Shown here piece by piece: positions 41,511-50,465 of a DNA stretch of 64,000 nucleotides (the stretch's first letter is position 1; the number at the start of each line of letters is the position of its first letter). Under the pieces are notes generated by a model that saw only the letters and a list, made by a program, of their open reading frames with translations, had not been told where the DNA came from and searched no databases. The DNA lies in assembly GCA_002898375.1 (NCBI GenBank), contig BEIN01000001.1, forward strand, positions 284,729 through 348,728. Direction: 5' to 3'. Position numbers and translations under genes: made by a program. Source of the DNA: a bacterium HR37 (GTDB lineage: Bacteria; Desulfobacterota_D; UBA1144; Nemesobacterales; CSP1-2).

Positions 41511-42005
41511 ATGGGTGTTTTTAGTAAAATCCTAAGAGCTTTAAGTCTGGATACCGCATTCTACGAAGAAATAGAAAAAGATACAGAAGCCACAGGTGAA
41601 GCGTTTATAGTGGTTGTCATAGGAGGGGTCTGCAGTGGAATTGGACTTATGGGAATTCTGGGGGTAAGGGCTGCAATAGCCGGGCTTGTATCAGGGGTTA
41701 TTGGCTGGTTTATATGGAGTCTTGTTATATTCCTTATAGGGGTAAAAGTATTTAAACACACCTCTGATCTTGGAGAACTCCTTAGAACCTTGGGATTTGC
41801 CTACTCCCCAAGTGTCTTTGCTATACTGGGGCTTATTCCTAAAGTAGGTACAGCCATATACACCGTCACAACCATCTGGTACCTTTTAGCATTCATTGTA
41901 GCTGTAAAGCAATCCCTTGACTGTGAAACCGGAAGGGCAATCTTTATATCACTTATGGGTTTTATCATTTACTGGTGCTTTCGTATAGCATTGTTACTTG
42001 TATAA
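41511..42005 (+). CDS. Yip1-family-like integral membrane protein
   Basis: The 164-residue protein starts at an ATG four bases after GAGGAG. It has an N-terminal amphipathic region (LRALSLDTAFYEEIEKD) and about four or five membrane helices, with the AYSPSVFAILGLIPKVG segment typical of Yip1/DUF1282-like proteins. The function is unknown. It sits 61 bases behind the acyl-CoA ligase gene and converges with the transglutaminase gene with an 8-base gap. Confidence 0.7.
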   Translation: MGVFSKILRALSLDTAFYEEIEKDTEATGEAFIVVVIGGVCSGIGLMGILGVRAAIAGLVSGVIGWFIWSLVIFLIGVKVFKHTSDLGELLRTLGFAYSPSVFAILGLIPKVGTAIYTVTTIWYLLAFIVAVKQSLDCETGRAIFISLMGFIIYWCFRIALLLV

Positions 42006-42013
42006 GTGCCAAT

Positions 42014-44086
42014 CTAAACACCTTTAAAAGACTTCTTTAATCTGGCAAAAAGCTCTTCTAGCTCCTTAATCTCGGATTCCGTAGTTGTTTTTTTAAATCT
42101 TATAGCCATGTACCTATCTGTAAGCTCCTTAAATACGGCTAGTTCTTTCACTCCGCTTCTTACCACCTCCTCAGCAAACTCTCTAGGTGTTAGAAAGTCT
42201 GATTTAACAAATCCCTTCTTAGAGAGCAACAAAAGCGCCTCTCTGTATATAACCGTAGCTTTCTTTTCAGATCCCCTGTTTCGAAACCAAAACATACCAG
42301 AAGCCCTATAAGGTCTAAATGCTATAAAGGCCCATGCAAATAGAACTAAAACCCCAGAGAGAATCAATATTTTTTTCCCCCTAGATTCAAATTTAAGATT
42401 AAATCCATTTTTAAGCTTACTCCTCTGCCACTTCCATCCAGACTGCAGCCTGTTAAAAATTGCCCTCTGATCCCGTTGGCTGAACTCCACCACATACCTA
42501 CTCCACCTGTATCTTATATACTCCAGATAGGACTTTAAAAAAGATAACTCACCATTGTAAGCTAAAACACCCCCGTCATATGGGGTGGGATCGAAGGAAA
42601 CCCAACCGTACTTTGGGAAAAAAACCTCTACCCATGAGTGTGCATGTCTTTCTCGTATCAAAATAAACCTCCCATGCTCATTCCACTCCCCACCCATAAA
42701 TCCATTCACTATCCTTGAGGGAATCCCAGCTGACCTTAGCAAAACAACCATCGCCGTTGCAAAGTACTCGCAGTGTCCGGCTCTATTTCTAAAAAGGAAC
42801 TCTTCTATTGGGAAAGCACCTTCACCTCCCTTAAGGGTAAGCGTATAGTTCATGTTTTCTGCTAGGTACCTCATAACCGAATATACCTTTTCATAGGTGT
42901 TTTTACCGGAAGCGGTTAACTTAATGGCAAGCTCTCTTACCTTACGATTTAACTGCGGAAGCTGAAGATAGCGTTTTTTTATCTGTGTGGGATAACCTCC
43001 ACCATCACCCTTTAGTTCCTCTACAGAGGGTCTGCTGATATCTGAATAGGCAATATATCTTAATCTTGAAGACACCCTATTGGGAAGCATATAGGAATCA
43101 TTCAAATCAATTAATTTTTCATCCATCAATCCCCGAAAACCCACAGGAGCATTTACAGCAAAAAGAACATGGGTATTTAGTGGCTCCGTTATAATCTCCT
43201 GAAACAACAATGTCTTATTCTGAACCTCCCTTACCTTTATTATGTCAGTGTGTTTTTTCCTGTGCACTTTGTAATTAAAACCACCAATCCTCCACACACT
43301 GCCATCAAACTCATCCAGAGCTATTCCCCTAATATAAATTGGCTGTGGAAGGCTTTGAAAATCCCTGTTTAGTATCCTTACCATCATAACAGGAGAATCA
43401 TCAAGCTTTATTCTACCTACCTGTCCAAGCTCAACCTCCTCTGAAAACCCGCTCCTTAACAGTTGAGCTCTGGCAATACCTGACATAAAGAAACCTGTTT
43501 TTACCCTCGGCATTGACACAAAGGTTAACGCTGTAAGAACAAAAATGGCAAAGCTTATTACCAGAGTAACACACAGGAAAAGAGGGGTAATGACTTTTGA
43601 ATTGTCTACACAAGATGCTTCAGTTGAGTCCCTATGCATTGTAAAGACCATCGTTGCCCAAAGAGCAACCGATATATAAACGATAAACGCAACGGCATAG
43701 TAGAGATCAACCGTAAGAATGGCCCCTGCAAGAAACTGAAAAAAGCTTAACACCTGGATTTGAACCGTATCTCTTGTGTCTTTTTTTCCCAATAGCTTAA
43801 GTATCTGTGCATAAACAAGGAAAACCAAAACGGTGTTAAAGAAGTCTCTGCCTCCCAAAAACAAAGATATAGAGACATAAAGCAGAATGCATCCCGCAAA
43901 AAACGCACTTACTTTTGGATTTAGATAGTAAGGTCTCTTAAGCCTGCTGTTAATAAAGCTTATAGCAAGCGCTATTGCAAACAAACATATGCTGACAAAA
44001 TCGATATAGCCAGTTATTGAAATAGCAAAGAACCCTACAAGGGCAACAAGATGAGTAAAAAGGGTTAGAGCTTGGGATATACTCAT
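42014..44086 (-). CDS. Transglutaminase-like membrane protein (TgpA family)
   Basis: The 690-residue protein has about six N-terminal membrane helices (DUF3488-like) and a periplasmic transglutaminase-core domain. The Cys-His-Asp triad is visible in [22 protein letters not shown] and [10 protein letters not shown]. One further helix (about 575-592) and a C-terminal DUF4129-like tail follow. Family members cleave or cross-link peptides at the cell surface; TgpA of Pseudomonas is important for viability. The ATG overlaps the uvrB stop by 4 bases (ATGA). Confidence 0.88.
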   Translation of the reverse strand: MSISQALTLFTHLVALVGFFAISITGYIDFVSICLFAIALAISFINSRLKRPYYLNPKVSAFFAGCILLYVSISLFLGGRDFFNTVLVFLVYAQILKLLGKKDTRDTVQIQVLSFFQFLAGAILTVDLYYAVAFIVYISVALWATMVFTMHRDSTEASCVDNSKVITPLFLCVTLVISFAIFVLTALTFVSMPRVKTGFFMSGIARAQLLRSGFSEEVELGQVGRIKLDDSPVMMVRILNRDFQSLPQPIYIRGIALDEFDGSVWRIGGFNYKVHRKKHTDIIKVREVQNKTLLFQEIITEPLNTHVLFAVNAPVGFRGLMDEKLIDLNDSYMLPNRVSSRLRYIAYSDISRPSVEELKGDGGGYPTQIKKRYLQLPQLNRKVRELAIKLTASGKNTYEKVYSVMRYLAENMNYTLTLKGGEGAFPIEEFLFRNRAGHCEYFATAMVVLLRSAGIPSRIVNGFMGGEWNEHGRFILIRERHAHSWVEVFFPKYGWVSFDPTPYDGGVLAYNGELSFLKSYLEYIRYRWSRYVVEFSQRDQRAIFNRLQSGWKWQRSKLKNGFNLKFESRGKKILILSGVLVLFAWAFIAFRPYRASGMFWFRNRGSEKKATVIYREALLLLSKKGFVKSDFLTPREFAEEVVRSGVKELAVFKELTDRYMAIRFKKTTTESEIKELEELFARLKKSFKGV

Positions 44087-46080
44087 TTAAATTCTCCGGC
44101 ATACTTAAGCTCGTACTCACGAAGCACCTTTATCCTATCTCTGAGCTGAGCAGCTCTTTCAAACTCAAGTTTCTTTGCCGCCTCCTTCATCTCCATTGTA
44201 AGGTTGTTAATCAACTCAGGGATCCTCTCAACGGGAACCCCAATCAGCTCATCTTCATCAACCTCAACGGTAAGGTAATCAGCATTCTGTACTGACAGAA
44301 GTGTATCACTTACACCTTTCTCTATACTCCTTGGGGTTATACCGTTCTTTCTATTGTATTCCTCCTGTATCCTTCTCCTTCTATTTGTCTCCTCAATAGC
44401 TCTGGACATAGAAGATGTAATCCTATCCGCATAAAGAATTACCTTTCCCCTTACGTTTCTTGCTGCCCGCCCAAAAATCTGTATCAGTGAGGTCTCGGAA
44501 CGCAGAAAACCTTCCTTATCAGCATCAAGCACAGCAACAAGGGAAACCTCCGGAATATCAAGACCTTCCCTTAGAAGATTTATTCCTATTAAGACATCAA
44601 ACTTTCCCAATCTCAGATCCCTTACGATTCTTACCCTCTCCAGGGTATCAATATCAGAATGAAGATACTTAACCCTTATACCGAGGTCTCTATAGTACTC
44701 AGTAAGATCCTCAGCCATACGCTTTGTAAGTGTAGTTACAAGCACCCTATCCCCCATAGCGATCCTCTTTCTTATCTCTTGGAGGAGATCATCTACCTGG
44801 TTCTCAGCAGGTCTAACCTCAACCTCTGGGTCTGTAAGTCCAGTAGGACGTATTATCTGCTCAACTACCGCTCCCCTTGACTTTTCCAACTCATACGGAC
44901 CCGGTGTTGCAGATACATATATGACCTGGGTTATCTTTTCTTCAAACTCGGAGAAATTAAGGGGTCTGTTGTCAAGGGCAGAGGGTAACCTAAAACCATG
45001 CTCCACAAGGGTAAGCTTCCTGCTTCTATCCCCCTCATACATGCCCCTTAGCTGGGGTATAGTCTGGTGACTCTCATCAATTATAAAGAGGGAATCCCTA
45101 GGGAAATAATCTATAAGGGTCCAGGGGGGTTCGCCAGGTTTTCGTCCGGAGAGATGTCTTGAGTAGTTTTCAATACCAGGGCAAAAACCCATGGTCGAGA
45201 GGAGCTCCAGATCGTGTTTTGTCCTCTCCTCAATTCTTTTTCTCTCCGTAACCATCCCACGGGATTCAAAATATTCTATCCTCTCTTTTAACTCCTTTTC
45301 TATACTCTTTATAGCACGAAGAAGCTTCTCACGTGGGGCAACATAGTGGGTTCCTGGGTAGATAGTTACCCTGTTAACCTTCCTAATGGACTTCCCACTT
45401 ATAGGATCTACCTCCCTAATAGACTCTACCCAGTCATCAAAAAACTCTATTCTAAACGCTACAGATTCCTCATGTGATGGGAAGACCTCAACCAAATCCC
45501 CCTTTACACGAAAACACCCCCTGTAAAGATCAGAATCACTCCTTACATATTGAACCTCTGTAAGCCTTCTTAGGAGTTTGTCACGGTTTAACCTCATCCC
45601 CTCCTCAACTACGGTCAGCATTCCGTAGTAGTCTTCTGGAGAACCTATGCCGTATATACAAGATACACTTGACACTATAATCACATCCCTTCTCTCAAAA
45701 AGAGATGAGGTTGCAGCGTGTCTGAGTCTGTCAATATAGTCATTTATTGCTGCGTCTTTCTCTATATATGTATCCGTTTCAGGAATGTAAGCCTCAGGCT
45801 GGTAATAGTCATAGTAGCTTACAAAATAGTGAACAGCATTCTCAGGGAAGAGCTCTTTTAGCTCTTCATAGAGCTGAGCAGCAAGTGTTTTATTATGGGC
45901 TATAATTAAGGTAGGTCGTCCAACCCTTGCAATTACATTTGCAATTGTAAAGGTTTTTCCGCTACCGGTTACCCCAAGAAGAACCTGATGTTTGAGTCCT
46001 TTAAGAACTCCTTTTGTAAGTTTATCTATAGCTTTGGGTTGATCCCCTGTTGGAGAAAACCTTGTTTTAAGCTTAAACAC
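44083..46080 (-). CDS. uvrB: UvrABC system protein B
   Basis: The 665-residue helicase-like protein has Walker [14 protein letters not shown], the beta-hairpin region [11 protein letters not shown] and [14 protein letters not shown]. Helicase motifs follow ([17 protein letters not shown]) and a C-terminal UVR motif that binds UvrC. It verifies DNA damage in nucleotide excision repair. The start is GTG at 46080 with no ribosome-binding site; a promoter lies so close that the mRNA should be almost leaderless. Confidence 0.97.
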   Translation of the reverse strand: MFKLKTRFSPTGDQPKAIDKLTKGVLKGLKHQVLLGVTGSGKTFTIANVIARVGRPTLIIAHNKTLAAQLYEELKELFPENAVHYFVSYYDYYQPEAYIPETDTYIEKDAAINDYIDRLRHAATSSLFERRDVIIVSSVSCIYGIGSPEDYYGMLTVVEEGMRLNRDKLLRRLTEVQYVRSDSDLYRGCFRVKGDLVEVFPSHEESVAFRIEFFDDWVESIREVDPISGKSIRKVNRVTIYPGTHYVAPREKLLRAIKSIEKELKERIEYFESRGMVTERKRIEERTKHDLELLSTMGFCPGIENYSRHLSGRKPGEPPWTLIDYFPRDSLFIIDESHQTIPQLRGMYEGDRSRKLTLVEHGFRLPSALDNRPLNFSEFEEKITQVIYVSATPGPYELEKSRGAVVEQIIRPTGLTDPEVEVRPAENQVDDLLQEIRKRIAMGDRVLVTTLTKRMAEDLTEYYRDLGIRVKYLHSDIDTLERVRIVRDLRLGKFDVLIGINLLREGLDIPEVSLVAVLDADKEGFLRSETSLIQIFGRAARNVRGKVILYADRITSSMSRAIEETNRRRRIQEEYNRKNGITPRSIEKGVSDTLLSVQNADYLTVEVDEDELIGVPVERIPELINNLTMEMKEAAKKLEFERAAQLRDRIKVLREYELKYAGEFK

Positions 46081-46089
46081 ATTAAAAAA

Positions 46090-46118
46090 ATTTTAATGTA
46101 ATCTAAGTTGATTGTAAA
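46090..46118 (-). promoter_or_regulatory. Promoter of uvrB, near-leaderless
   Basis: On the minus strand TTTACA (46113-46118) and TAAAAT (46090-46095) are 17 bases apart. Only nine bases lie between the -10 and the GTG start, all A or T, so the 5' leader should be about two or three bases. No LexA-type operator was recognised. Confidence 0.6.
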
Positions 46119-46164
46119 CGCTAAAGAATCAGCAGTAGAGAGTTTCCCGACCCTTTATACCTCA

Positions 46165-46584
46165 TTAATAGGACCAACCTCTTCTTCTTTTTTCCTTTAT
46201 GCTGTGCAATTTTATCCTCTGCTCAGGGGTTAAAACATCCCGTATGCGAAGTAGCATATCCACCTCAACCCTTCGCAGTTGTCCTCTTATCTTTTCCACC
46301 TCATCCGTTAGCCGGAGAATATCCTCTCTCCTAGAGTTTGGGTTCCTTACCTCTTTTCTCAATTCTGCTTCCTTTTGTTTGAGGGCTCCATCAAGATTCA
46401 CTATCTGATCTCTGTACTGGTAAAAGATCCTCTCAATTTTCTCTATCTGATCCTGTTTAAGGTCAAGCGCCTCAACAACCTTTGGATTCTTCCACCATTT
46501 ACCCCTTAACTCCTTACCATAGACCTTAGGAGCTATACAAGAAATCACAATTATTATAAGAAAGAAGCCAAAAACACTTCTCAA
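46165..46584 (-). CDS. Spy/CpxP/CnrX-like periplasmic protein with LTxxQ-type motif
   Basis: The TTG at 46584 is preferred as start: it lies 9 bases from AAGGAGG and directly follows the anti-sigma stop. An ATG at 46617 is possible but lacks a ribosome site. The 139-residue protein has a signal peptide (to about KVYG) and then an all-helical, highly charged domain with WWKNPKVVEALDL and LTPEQRIKLH. Such proteins sense metals or misfolded proteins in the periplasm. Its place behind an ECF sigma factor and anti-sigma gene suggests a sensor for that system. Confidence 0.7.
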   Translation of the reverse strand: MRSVFGFFLIIIVISCIAPKVYGKELRGKWWKNPKVVEALDLKQDQIEKIERIFYQYRDQIVNLDGALKQKEAELRKEVRNPNSRREDILRLTDEVEKIRGQLRRVEVDMLLRIRDVLTPEQRIKLHSIKEKRRRGWSY

Positions 46585-46588
46585 GTTG

Positions 46589-47068
46589 CTATCCCTCCTT
46601 ACCCTCGCTTTTTTCATTCCATAGACCGTAAATATAGAGTAAATCCAGAGTTTCACTTGAGAGGTCATTTTCAAGCTCAAGAAGTATCTTATCATCCTCT
46701 ATATCCTTCTCTGTAATAACCACATCTGACTTTGAATGCTCAAAAAAGCTAAAAACCAAAAAAGCAATTAAGGAAACCAGCACTAAAGCTACGGAAGCAA
46801 TCCATCTTATCTTCAGGCTCTTTATAAGATCCACCAGAGAGAAACCCTCTTTTCTTTCCTTATCGACTCTATTCCAGAACCTTAAGATAAAGTCACCCCT
46901 GGGCTCTATTTCTTCCCACATATCAAGAACCTCCCAAACCTCTTTTGACTGCTTAAAGAGCAAGCTACAGTCACTGCAGTCTTTTACATGCTCCTTGACC
47001 CTGCCTATCTGGTCAGGAGTTAGGTTCGGATACTCAAGTATAAACTCCTTAATATCTTTACAACTCAT
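46589..47068 (-). CDS. Anti-sigma factor with zinc-binding ZAS domain
   Basis: The 159-residue protein has an N-terminal cytoplasmic zinc anti-sigma motif, H27-x3-C31-x2-C34, with C3 as a possible fourth ligand. One membrane helix (about residues 90-110, WIASVALVLVSLIAFLVFSFF) and a periplasmic tail follow. It should hold the adjacent sigma factor inactive. Its ATG overlaps the sigma-factor stop by 4 bases (ATGA). The identity as anti-sigma rests on the ZAS motif, the single helix and the gene order. Confidence 0.85.
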   Translation of the reverse strand: MSCKDIKEFILEYPNLTPDQIGRVKEHVKDCSDCSLLFKQSKEVWEVLDMWEEIEPRGDFILRFWNRVDKERKEGFSLVDLIKSLKIRWIASVALVLVSLIAFLVFSFFEHSKSDVVITEKDIEDDKILLELENDLSSETLDLLYIYGLWNEKSEGKEG

Positions 47069-47646
47069 GGCCCCTTTACCTCTTTTCTTAAATAAGGTTT
47101 TAGTTTCTCAATTAACTTCATCCTACCCCTATGAACATAGGCCTTTACAGCACCTGGTGTACACCCAATGATCTCTGCTACCTCCTCGTAGGGAAGCTCC
47201 TCGTACTTGCAAAGGATAATAGCCATCCTTTCCCTGGGAGGCAAGGATCTTAAGGCATCAAAGATAAGGTCTTTTACCTGTTTTCTGAAAACAACATCGT
47301 ATGCACTGTGACCACTTTGGTCCTGTACCTCACCTGTACTCTGATAAATCTCATCCAAGCTTACGTTGTTTTCCCTACCTTTGGACTTGATCTCCGTAAG
47401 ACAAACGTTGGTAGCGATTTTATATAGCCATGTCGAAAACTTGGCATCGGGTTTGTACCGTTTCACGGAACGATAAACACGTAAAAAGACTTCCTGAGCC
47501 AAATCCTCAGAGGTTTCCCTGTTGTTTGTAAACCTGTAGATGTAGTTTAGCACCCCTCTGTAATGTCTCCTCATGAGCTCACTAAAAGCAGTTTCATCCC
47601 CTGATTTCACCTTATTAATGAGTTCAATATCTGTATCAGTACACAT
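47065..47646 (-). CDS. ECF RNA polymerase sigma factor (RpoE-like)
   Basis: The 193-residue protein has sigma region 2 with EDLAQEVFLRVYRSV and KFSTWLYKIATNVCL. Region 4 has LPPRERMAIILCKYEELPYEEVAEIIGCTPGAVKAYVHRGR. It lacks regions 1 and 3, as ECF sigma factors do. The operon order is sigma, anti-sigma, Spy-like protein. The upstream intergenic region contains a hairpin and a 10-base palindrome. The regulon is unknown. Confidence 0.93.
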   Translation of the reverse strand: MCTDTDIELINKVKSGDETAFSELMRRHYRGVLNYIYRFTNNRETSEDLAQEVFLRVYRSVKRYKPDAKFSTWLYKIATNVCLTEIKSKGRENNVSLDEIYQSTGEVQDQSGHSAYDVVFRKQVKDLIFDALRSLPPRERMAIILCKYEELPYEEVAEIIGCTPGAVKAYVHRGRMKLIEKLKPYLRKEVKGP

Positions 47647-47707
47647 ACCGTTTCAACTTTCTATCGTTAGTAATAACTACACAGAAAAAAAAAGGTTTCA
47701 TCCCTAA

Positions 47708-47745
47708 GGCTTTCTTAAACCTTAAGAAAAGCCCCAGTATATACT
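47708..47745. repeat. Hairpin and adjacent palindrome in the divergent sigma-factor / cobA-hemD region
   Basis: GGCTTTCTTAA (47708-47718) pairs with TTAAGAAAAGCC (47722-47733) around a 3-base loop, with one bulged A. Directly beside it, AGTATATACT (47736-47745) is a perfect 10-base palindrome flanked by C-runs. The pair lies between two divergent genes and could bind a regulator. Confidence 0.4.
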
Positions 47746-47844
47746 AACCCCGGAGCAAACAAAAGCAACCAAGCCCTAACAGAGCATTTTATGCGTTTCT
47801 TGACAACCTCTAGCGGCTTTGGTTTCCTTTTAATTGACTACGAA

Positions 47845-49392
47845 ATGAGCAAACAGGGATTTGTATACCTTATAGGTGCTGGCCCCGGAGATCCAGGGCT
47901 TCTTACCATAAAAGGGAAGGAATGCCTAGAGAAAGCCGATGTTTTAGTTTACGACTACCTGGTTAATCCCTCCCTTCTTCAACTTGCCAAAAAGGAAGCA
48001 GAAAAGATATACGTGGGGAAAAAGAACAACCCAAAGAGAGTATCCCAAGAAGAGATAAACAAGATACTTATAGAAAAGGCAAGGGAAGGAAAAATCATTG
48101 CTAGGCTTAAAGGTGGGGACCCTTTTATCTTTGGAAGAGGAGGAGAAGAAGCCGAAGAGCTTTCAAGACATGGGATACCCTTTGAAATAATCCCCGGGGT
48201 AAGCTCTATCTCAGCTGTCCCTGCCTATGCAGGAATCCCTATCACCCATAGAAACCTTACCTCCTCCTTTGCCGTAATAACAGGCCATGAGTATCCGGAA
48301 AAGGAGAAATCCAGCATACCATGGGAAGCACTGTCCAAAATAGAAACACTGGTTCTTCTTATGGGGGTAAGGAGATTAGAAGGAATTATAAAGAAGCTTA
48401 TAGAACACGGAAAACCTCCAGATACCCCTATTGCAGTAATAACATGGGGAACACTTCCAAGGCAAAAAACCTTTACAGGAACCATTGGAGAAATTAGCCT
48501 CATGTTAAGGGAGGAGAGCATAAAGCCACCTGCTGTTATCGTAATTGGAAAGGTTGTAAACCTAAGGAGCATAATAAACTGGTTTGAGACAAAACCTCTT
48601 TTTGGTAAGAGAATTCTCGTTACAAGAGCCAAAAAACAGGCAGGCCTTCTTTCAAGGCTACTAAGTGAAGAGGGAGCAGACGTTATAGAGTTTCCAACCA
48701 TTGAGATTACCCCTCCTGAAAGCTGGTCTGAGCTGGATAGAGCTATAGAAGACCTTGGTAACTACGACTGGATTGTATTTACAAGCGTAAACGGGGTTCT
48801 TTTCTTCTTTGAAAGGCTAAAGGCCCTAAAGAGAGACATAAGGGATCTTAAAGGCATAAAGATTGCTACCATAGGAGAGCAAACGGCTAAAGCAGTACGT
48901 GAGCTAGGAATACACGTTGACATTGTACCCGAGGACTTTAGGGCAGAGGGTATAGTGGAGAGCTTTAAAAGCATAAACATCGAGGGGAAAAAAATACTTA
49001 TTCCCAGGGCAAAGGAGGCAAGAGAAACCCTACCTGCTGAGCTCTCCAAAATGGGGGCAAGGGTTTACATAGCTCAAGCCTACCAGACAAGGATTCCACA
49101 ATCTCTGGAATTTGCAGAAAAGATTAACACCTTACTACTTGAGAAGAAAATAGATGTTATAACCTTTACGAGTCCTTCAACCGTAAGAAACTTCCTGTCA
49201 ATACTCGGTAACGATAAAATCGCTCTGCTAAACTCAAAAATCGCATGCATAGGCCCTGTTACAGCAGAGTATCTGCGTGGTCTCGGTATCGAACCCCATA
49301 TAATCTGCAAAAAAAGGTATACGATAGAAGAGCTTGTAAAAGAGATTGTAAGTTATTTTAGAGATTCGTCAGGATATCCAAAAAACGTATAA
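47845..49392 (+). CDS. Uroporphyrinogen-III C-methyltransferase / uroporphyrinogen-III synthase fusion
   Basis: From the ATG at 47845 the protein has 515 residues and begins MSKQGFVYLIGAGPGDPG. The N-terminal half is SUMT/CobA (GAGPGDPGLLTIKG, LKGGDPFIFGRGGEE). The C-terminal half (from about residue 255) is HemD-like (FGKRILVTRAKKQAG, VFTSVNGV, FTSPSTVRNF). It makes uroporphyrinogen III and then precorrin-2, feeding siroheme, cobalamin or alternative heme pathways. An ATG at 47791 would add a non-conserved stretch. No ribosome site is visible at either start. Confidence 0.9.
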   Translation: MSKQGFVYLIGAGPGDPGLLTIKGKECLEKADVLVYDYLVNPSLLQLAKKEAEKIYVGKKNNPKRVSQEEINKILIEKAREGKIIARLKGGDPFIFGRGGEEAEELSRHGIPFEIIPGVSSISAVPAYAGIPITHRNLTSSFAVITGHEYPEKEKSSIPWEALSKIETLVLLMGVRRLEGIIKKLIEHGKPPDTPIAVITWGTLPRQKTFTGTIGEISLMLREESIKPPAVIVIGKVVNLRSIINWFETKPLFGKRILVTRAKKQAGLLSRLLSEEGADVIEFPTIEITPPESWSELDRAIEDLGNYDWIVFTSVNGVLFFFERLKALKRDIRDLKGIKIATIGEQTAKAVRELGIHVDIVPEDFRAEGIVESFKSINIEGKKILIPRAKEARETLPAELSKMGARVYIAQAYQTRIPQSLEFAEKINTLLLEKKIDVITFTSPSTVRNFLSILGNDKIALLNSKIACIGPVTAEYLRGLGIEPHIICKKRYTIEELVKEIVSYFRDSSGYPKNV

Positions 49393-49648
49393 GGTCAAAT
49401 ATTCCACAAAATCTAAACAAGCTTGCAAGGTTTTTAATACTTATCCACAGGCTTTAAGATAGCTTATAAACACACCTTAAGTGCCCTTTTAGTAATAACT
49501 CTTAACCATCGGGTAACAATTTAGATTCAGAAAGGACATAGAAAACGCCAAAGACAACCCTTTAAGAGGCCATTTTTTCTGGCAAATACGATAAAAATCA
49601 TGTAAAATCAATAAGTTACATGAAGAAACAAGAAAGTGCTTTCAAACA

Positions 49649-49664
49649 GGTTTCATGTGAAACC
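49649..49664. promoter_or_regulatory. parS-like palindrome
   Basis: GGTTTCATGTGAAACC has perfect 7-base arms around TG. The common bacterial parS is TGTTTCACGTGAAACA, so the match is good except at one of the two central bases and the outermost pair. No parA or parB gene is in the window. Confidence 0.4.
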
Positions 49665-49688
49665 GAACTTAAAATTAAAGATTAAGGT

Positions 49689-49717
49689 TTTACATTCACA
49701 GGGATCAATGATATCAT
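49689..49717 (+). promoter_or_regulatory. Promoter of rsmE, very short leader
   Basis: TTTACA (49689-49694) and TATCAT (49712-49717) are 17 bases apart. The ATG of rsmE is 11 bases below the -10, leaving a leader of about five bases with no ribosome-binding site. Confidence 0.55.
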
Positions 49718-49728
49718 AAACGGCAAAC

Positions 49729-50463
49729 ATGCCCAGGTTTCCTGTAAAACAAGAGAGCATAAAAAACCAGATAGCCATAATCACCGGTTCTGATTACAAA
49801 CACATTACAAAGGTTCTTAGGTTAAGACCAGGCGATGAGATCACGCTTTTTAATGAAGATGGTATAGAGTACACAGGAAGGATAGAAGAGATAGGAACAA
49901 GGGACCTAAAGGTCATCATATTAAGCTCAAGGTGTGTAAAAACAGAGTCAAACCTTAACATAACCTTGATCCAGGGCATCCCCAAGGGAGATAAGATGGA
50001 CCTTATAGTGGAGAAGGCCACCGAGCTTGGTGTAAAAACCATAATACCTGCAATAACGGAAAGAACACAGATAAGAAACACAGAAAAGCTAAAAAGATGG
50101 CAGAGAATCGCAATTGAGTCTTCAAAACAGTGCAGAAGAACCACCCCCCCCATAATACTTGAGCCAAAAGGCTTTAACGAAGCAATAAATATCAGTCATC
50201 AAAGTGAGTTAAAGCTCATTTTTTATGAAAAGAATGATGATTCTTTAACAAATATAATCAATAATCTCACACAACTACCTGTAAATATTACAATTTGTAT
50301 CGGCTCAGAAGGGGGATTTTCAGAAAAAGAGGTGGCAATTGCTAAAGAAAAAGGGTTTACCCCAGTAGGTTTAGGCCCCAGAATACTTAGAACAGAGACA
50401 GCAAGTATAGTGGCTGTCTCAATCCTTCAGTTTGTATTTGGAGATATCGGAACCCGGGGCTAA
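49729..50463 (+). CDS. rsmE: 16S rRNA (uracil(1498)-N(3))-methyltransferase
   Basis: The 244-residue protein has an N-terminal PUA-like domain (HITKVLRLRPGDEITLFN) and a C-terminal SPOUT methyltransferase knot. The knot shows QGIPKGDKMDLIVEKATELGV, IGSEGGFSEKEV and LGPRILRTETAS. It methylates U1498 of 16S rRNA. The stop is 2 bases from the stop of the convergent cytochrome gene. The mRNA should have almost no 5' leader. Confidence 0.94.
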   Translation: MPRFPVKQESIKNQIAIITGSDYKHITKVLRLRPGDEITLFNEDGIEYTGRIEEIGTRDLKVIILSSRCVKTESNLNITLIQGIPKGDKMDLIVEKATELGVKTIIPAITERTQIRNTEKLKRWQRIAIESSKQCRRTTPPIILEPKGFNEAINISHQSELKLIFYEKNDDSLTNIINNLTQLPVNITICIGSEGGFSEKEVAIAKEKGFTPVGLGPRILRTETASIVAVSILQFVFGDIGTRG

Positions 50464-50465
50464 AC

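Larger units (their letters stand above)
49393..49728. other. Gene-free, A/T-rich region with DnaA-box-like and parS-like sites
   Basis: This 336-base gap holds no supported gene. It contains a perfect consensus DnaA box TTATCCACA (49441-49449) and a one-mismatch copy TTATAAACA (49464-49472) in the same orientation. It also has an inverted repeat CATGTAA-N10-TTACATG (49599-49622) and a parS-like palindrome (49649-49664). The promoter of rsmE lies at its right end. It may be an origin-proximal or partition element, but gene orientation does not switch here. Confidence 0.45.

Noticed and set aside
47800..47828. TTGACA at 47800 as promoter of cobA-hemD
   Set aside because: At the correct spacing the -10 would be TTTCCT, which is too poor to support.
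47791..47844. Longer start of the CobA-HemD fusion at ATG 47791
   Set aside because: The extra 18 residues are not part of the methyltransferase fold and have no ribosome site.
49620..49685. A 21-codon plus-strand frame starting MKKQESAFKQ in the gap before rsmE
   Set aside because: It has no ribosome site, covers the parS-like palindrome and has no recognisable similarity; chance frame is more likely.
50143..50153. Run of C in rsmE as a slippage site
   Set aside because: The frame continues through conserved downstream motifs, so the sequence is intact and there is no sign of regulated slippage.
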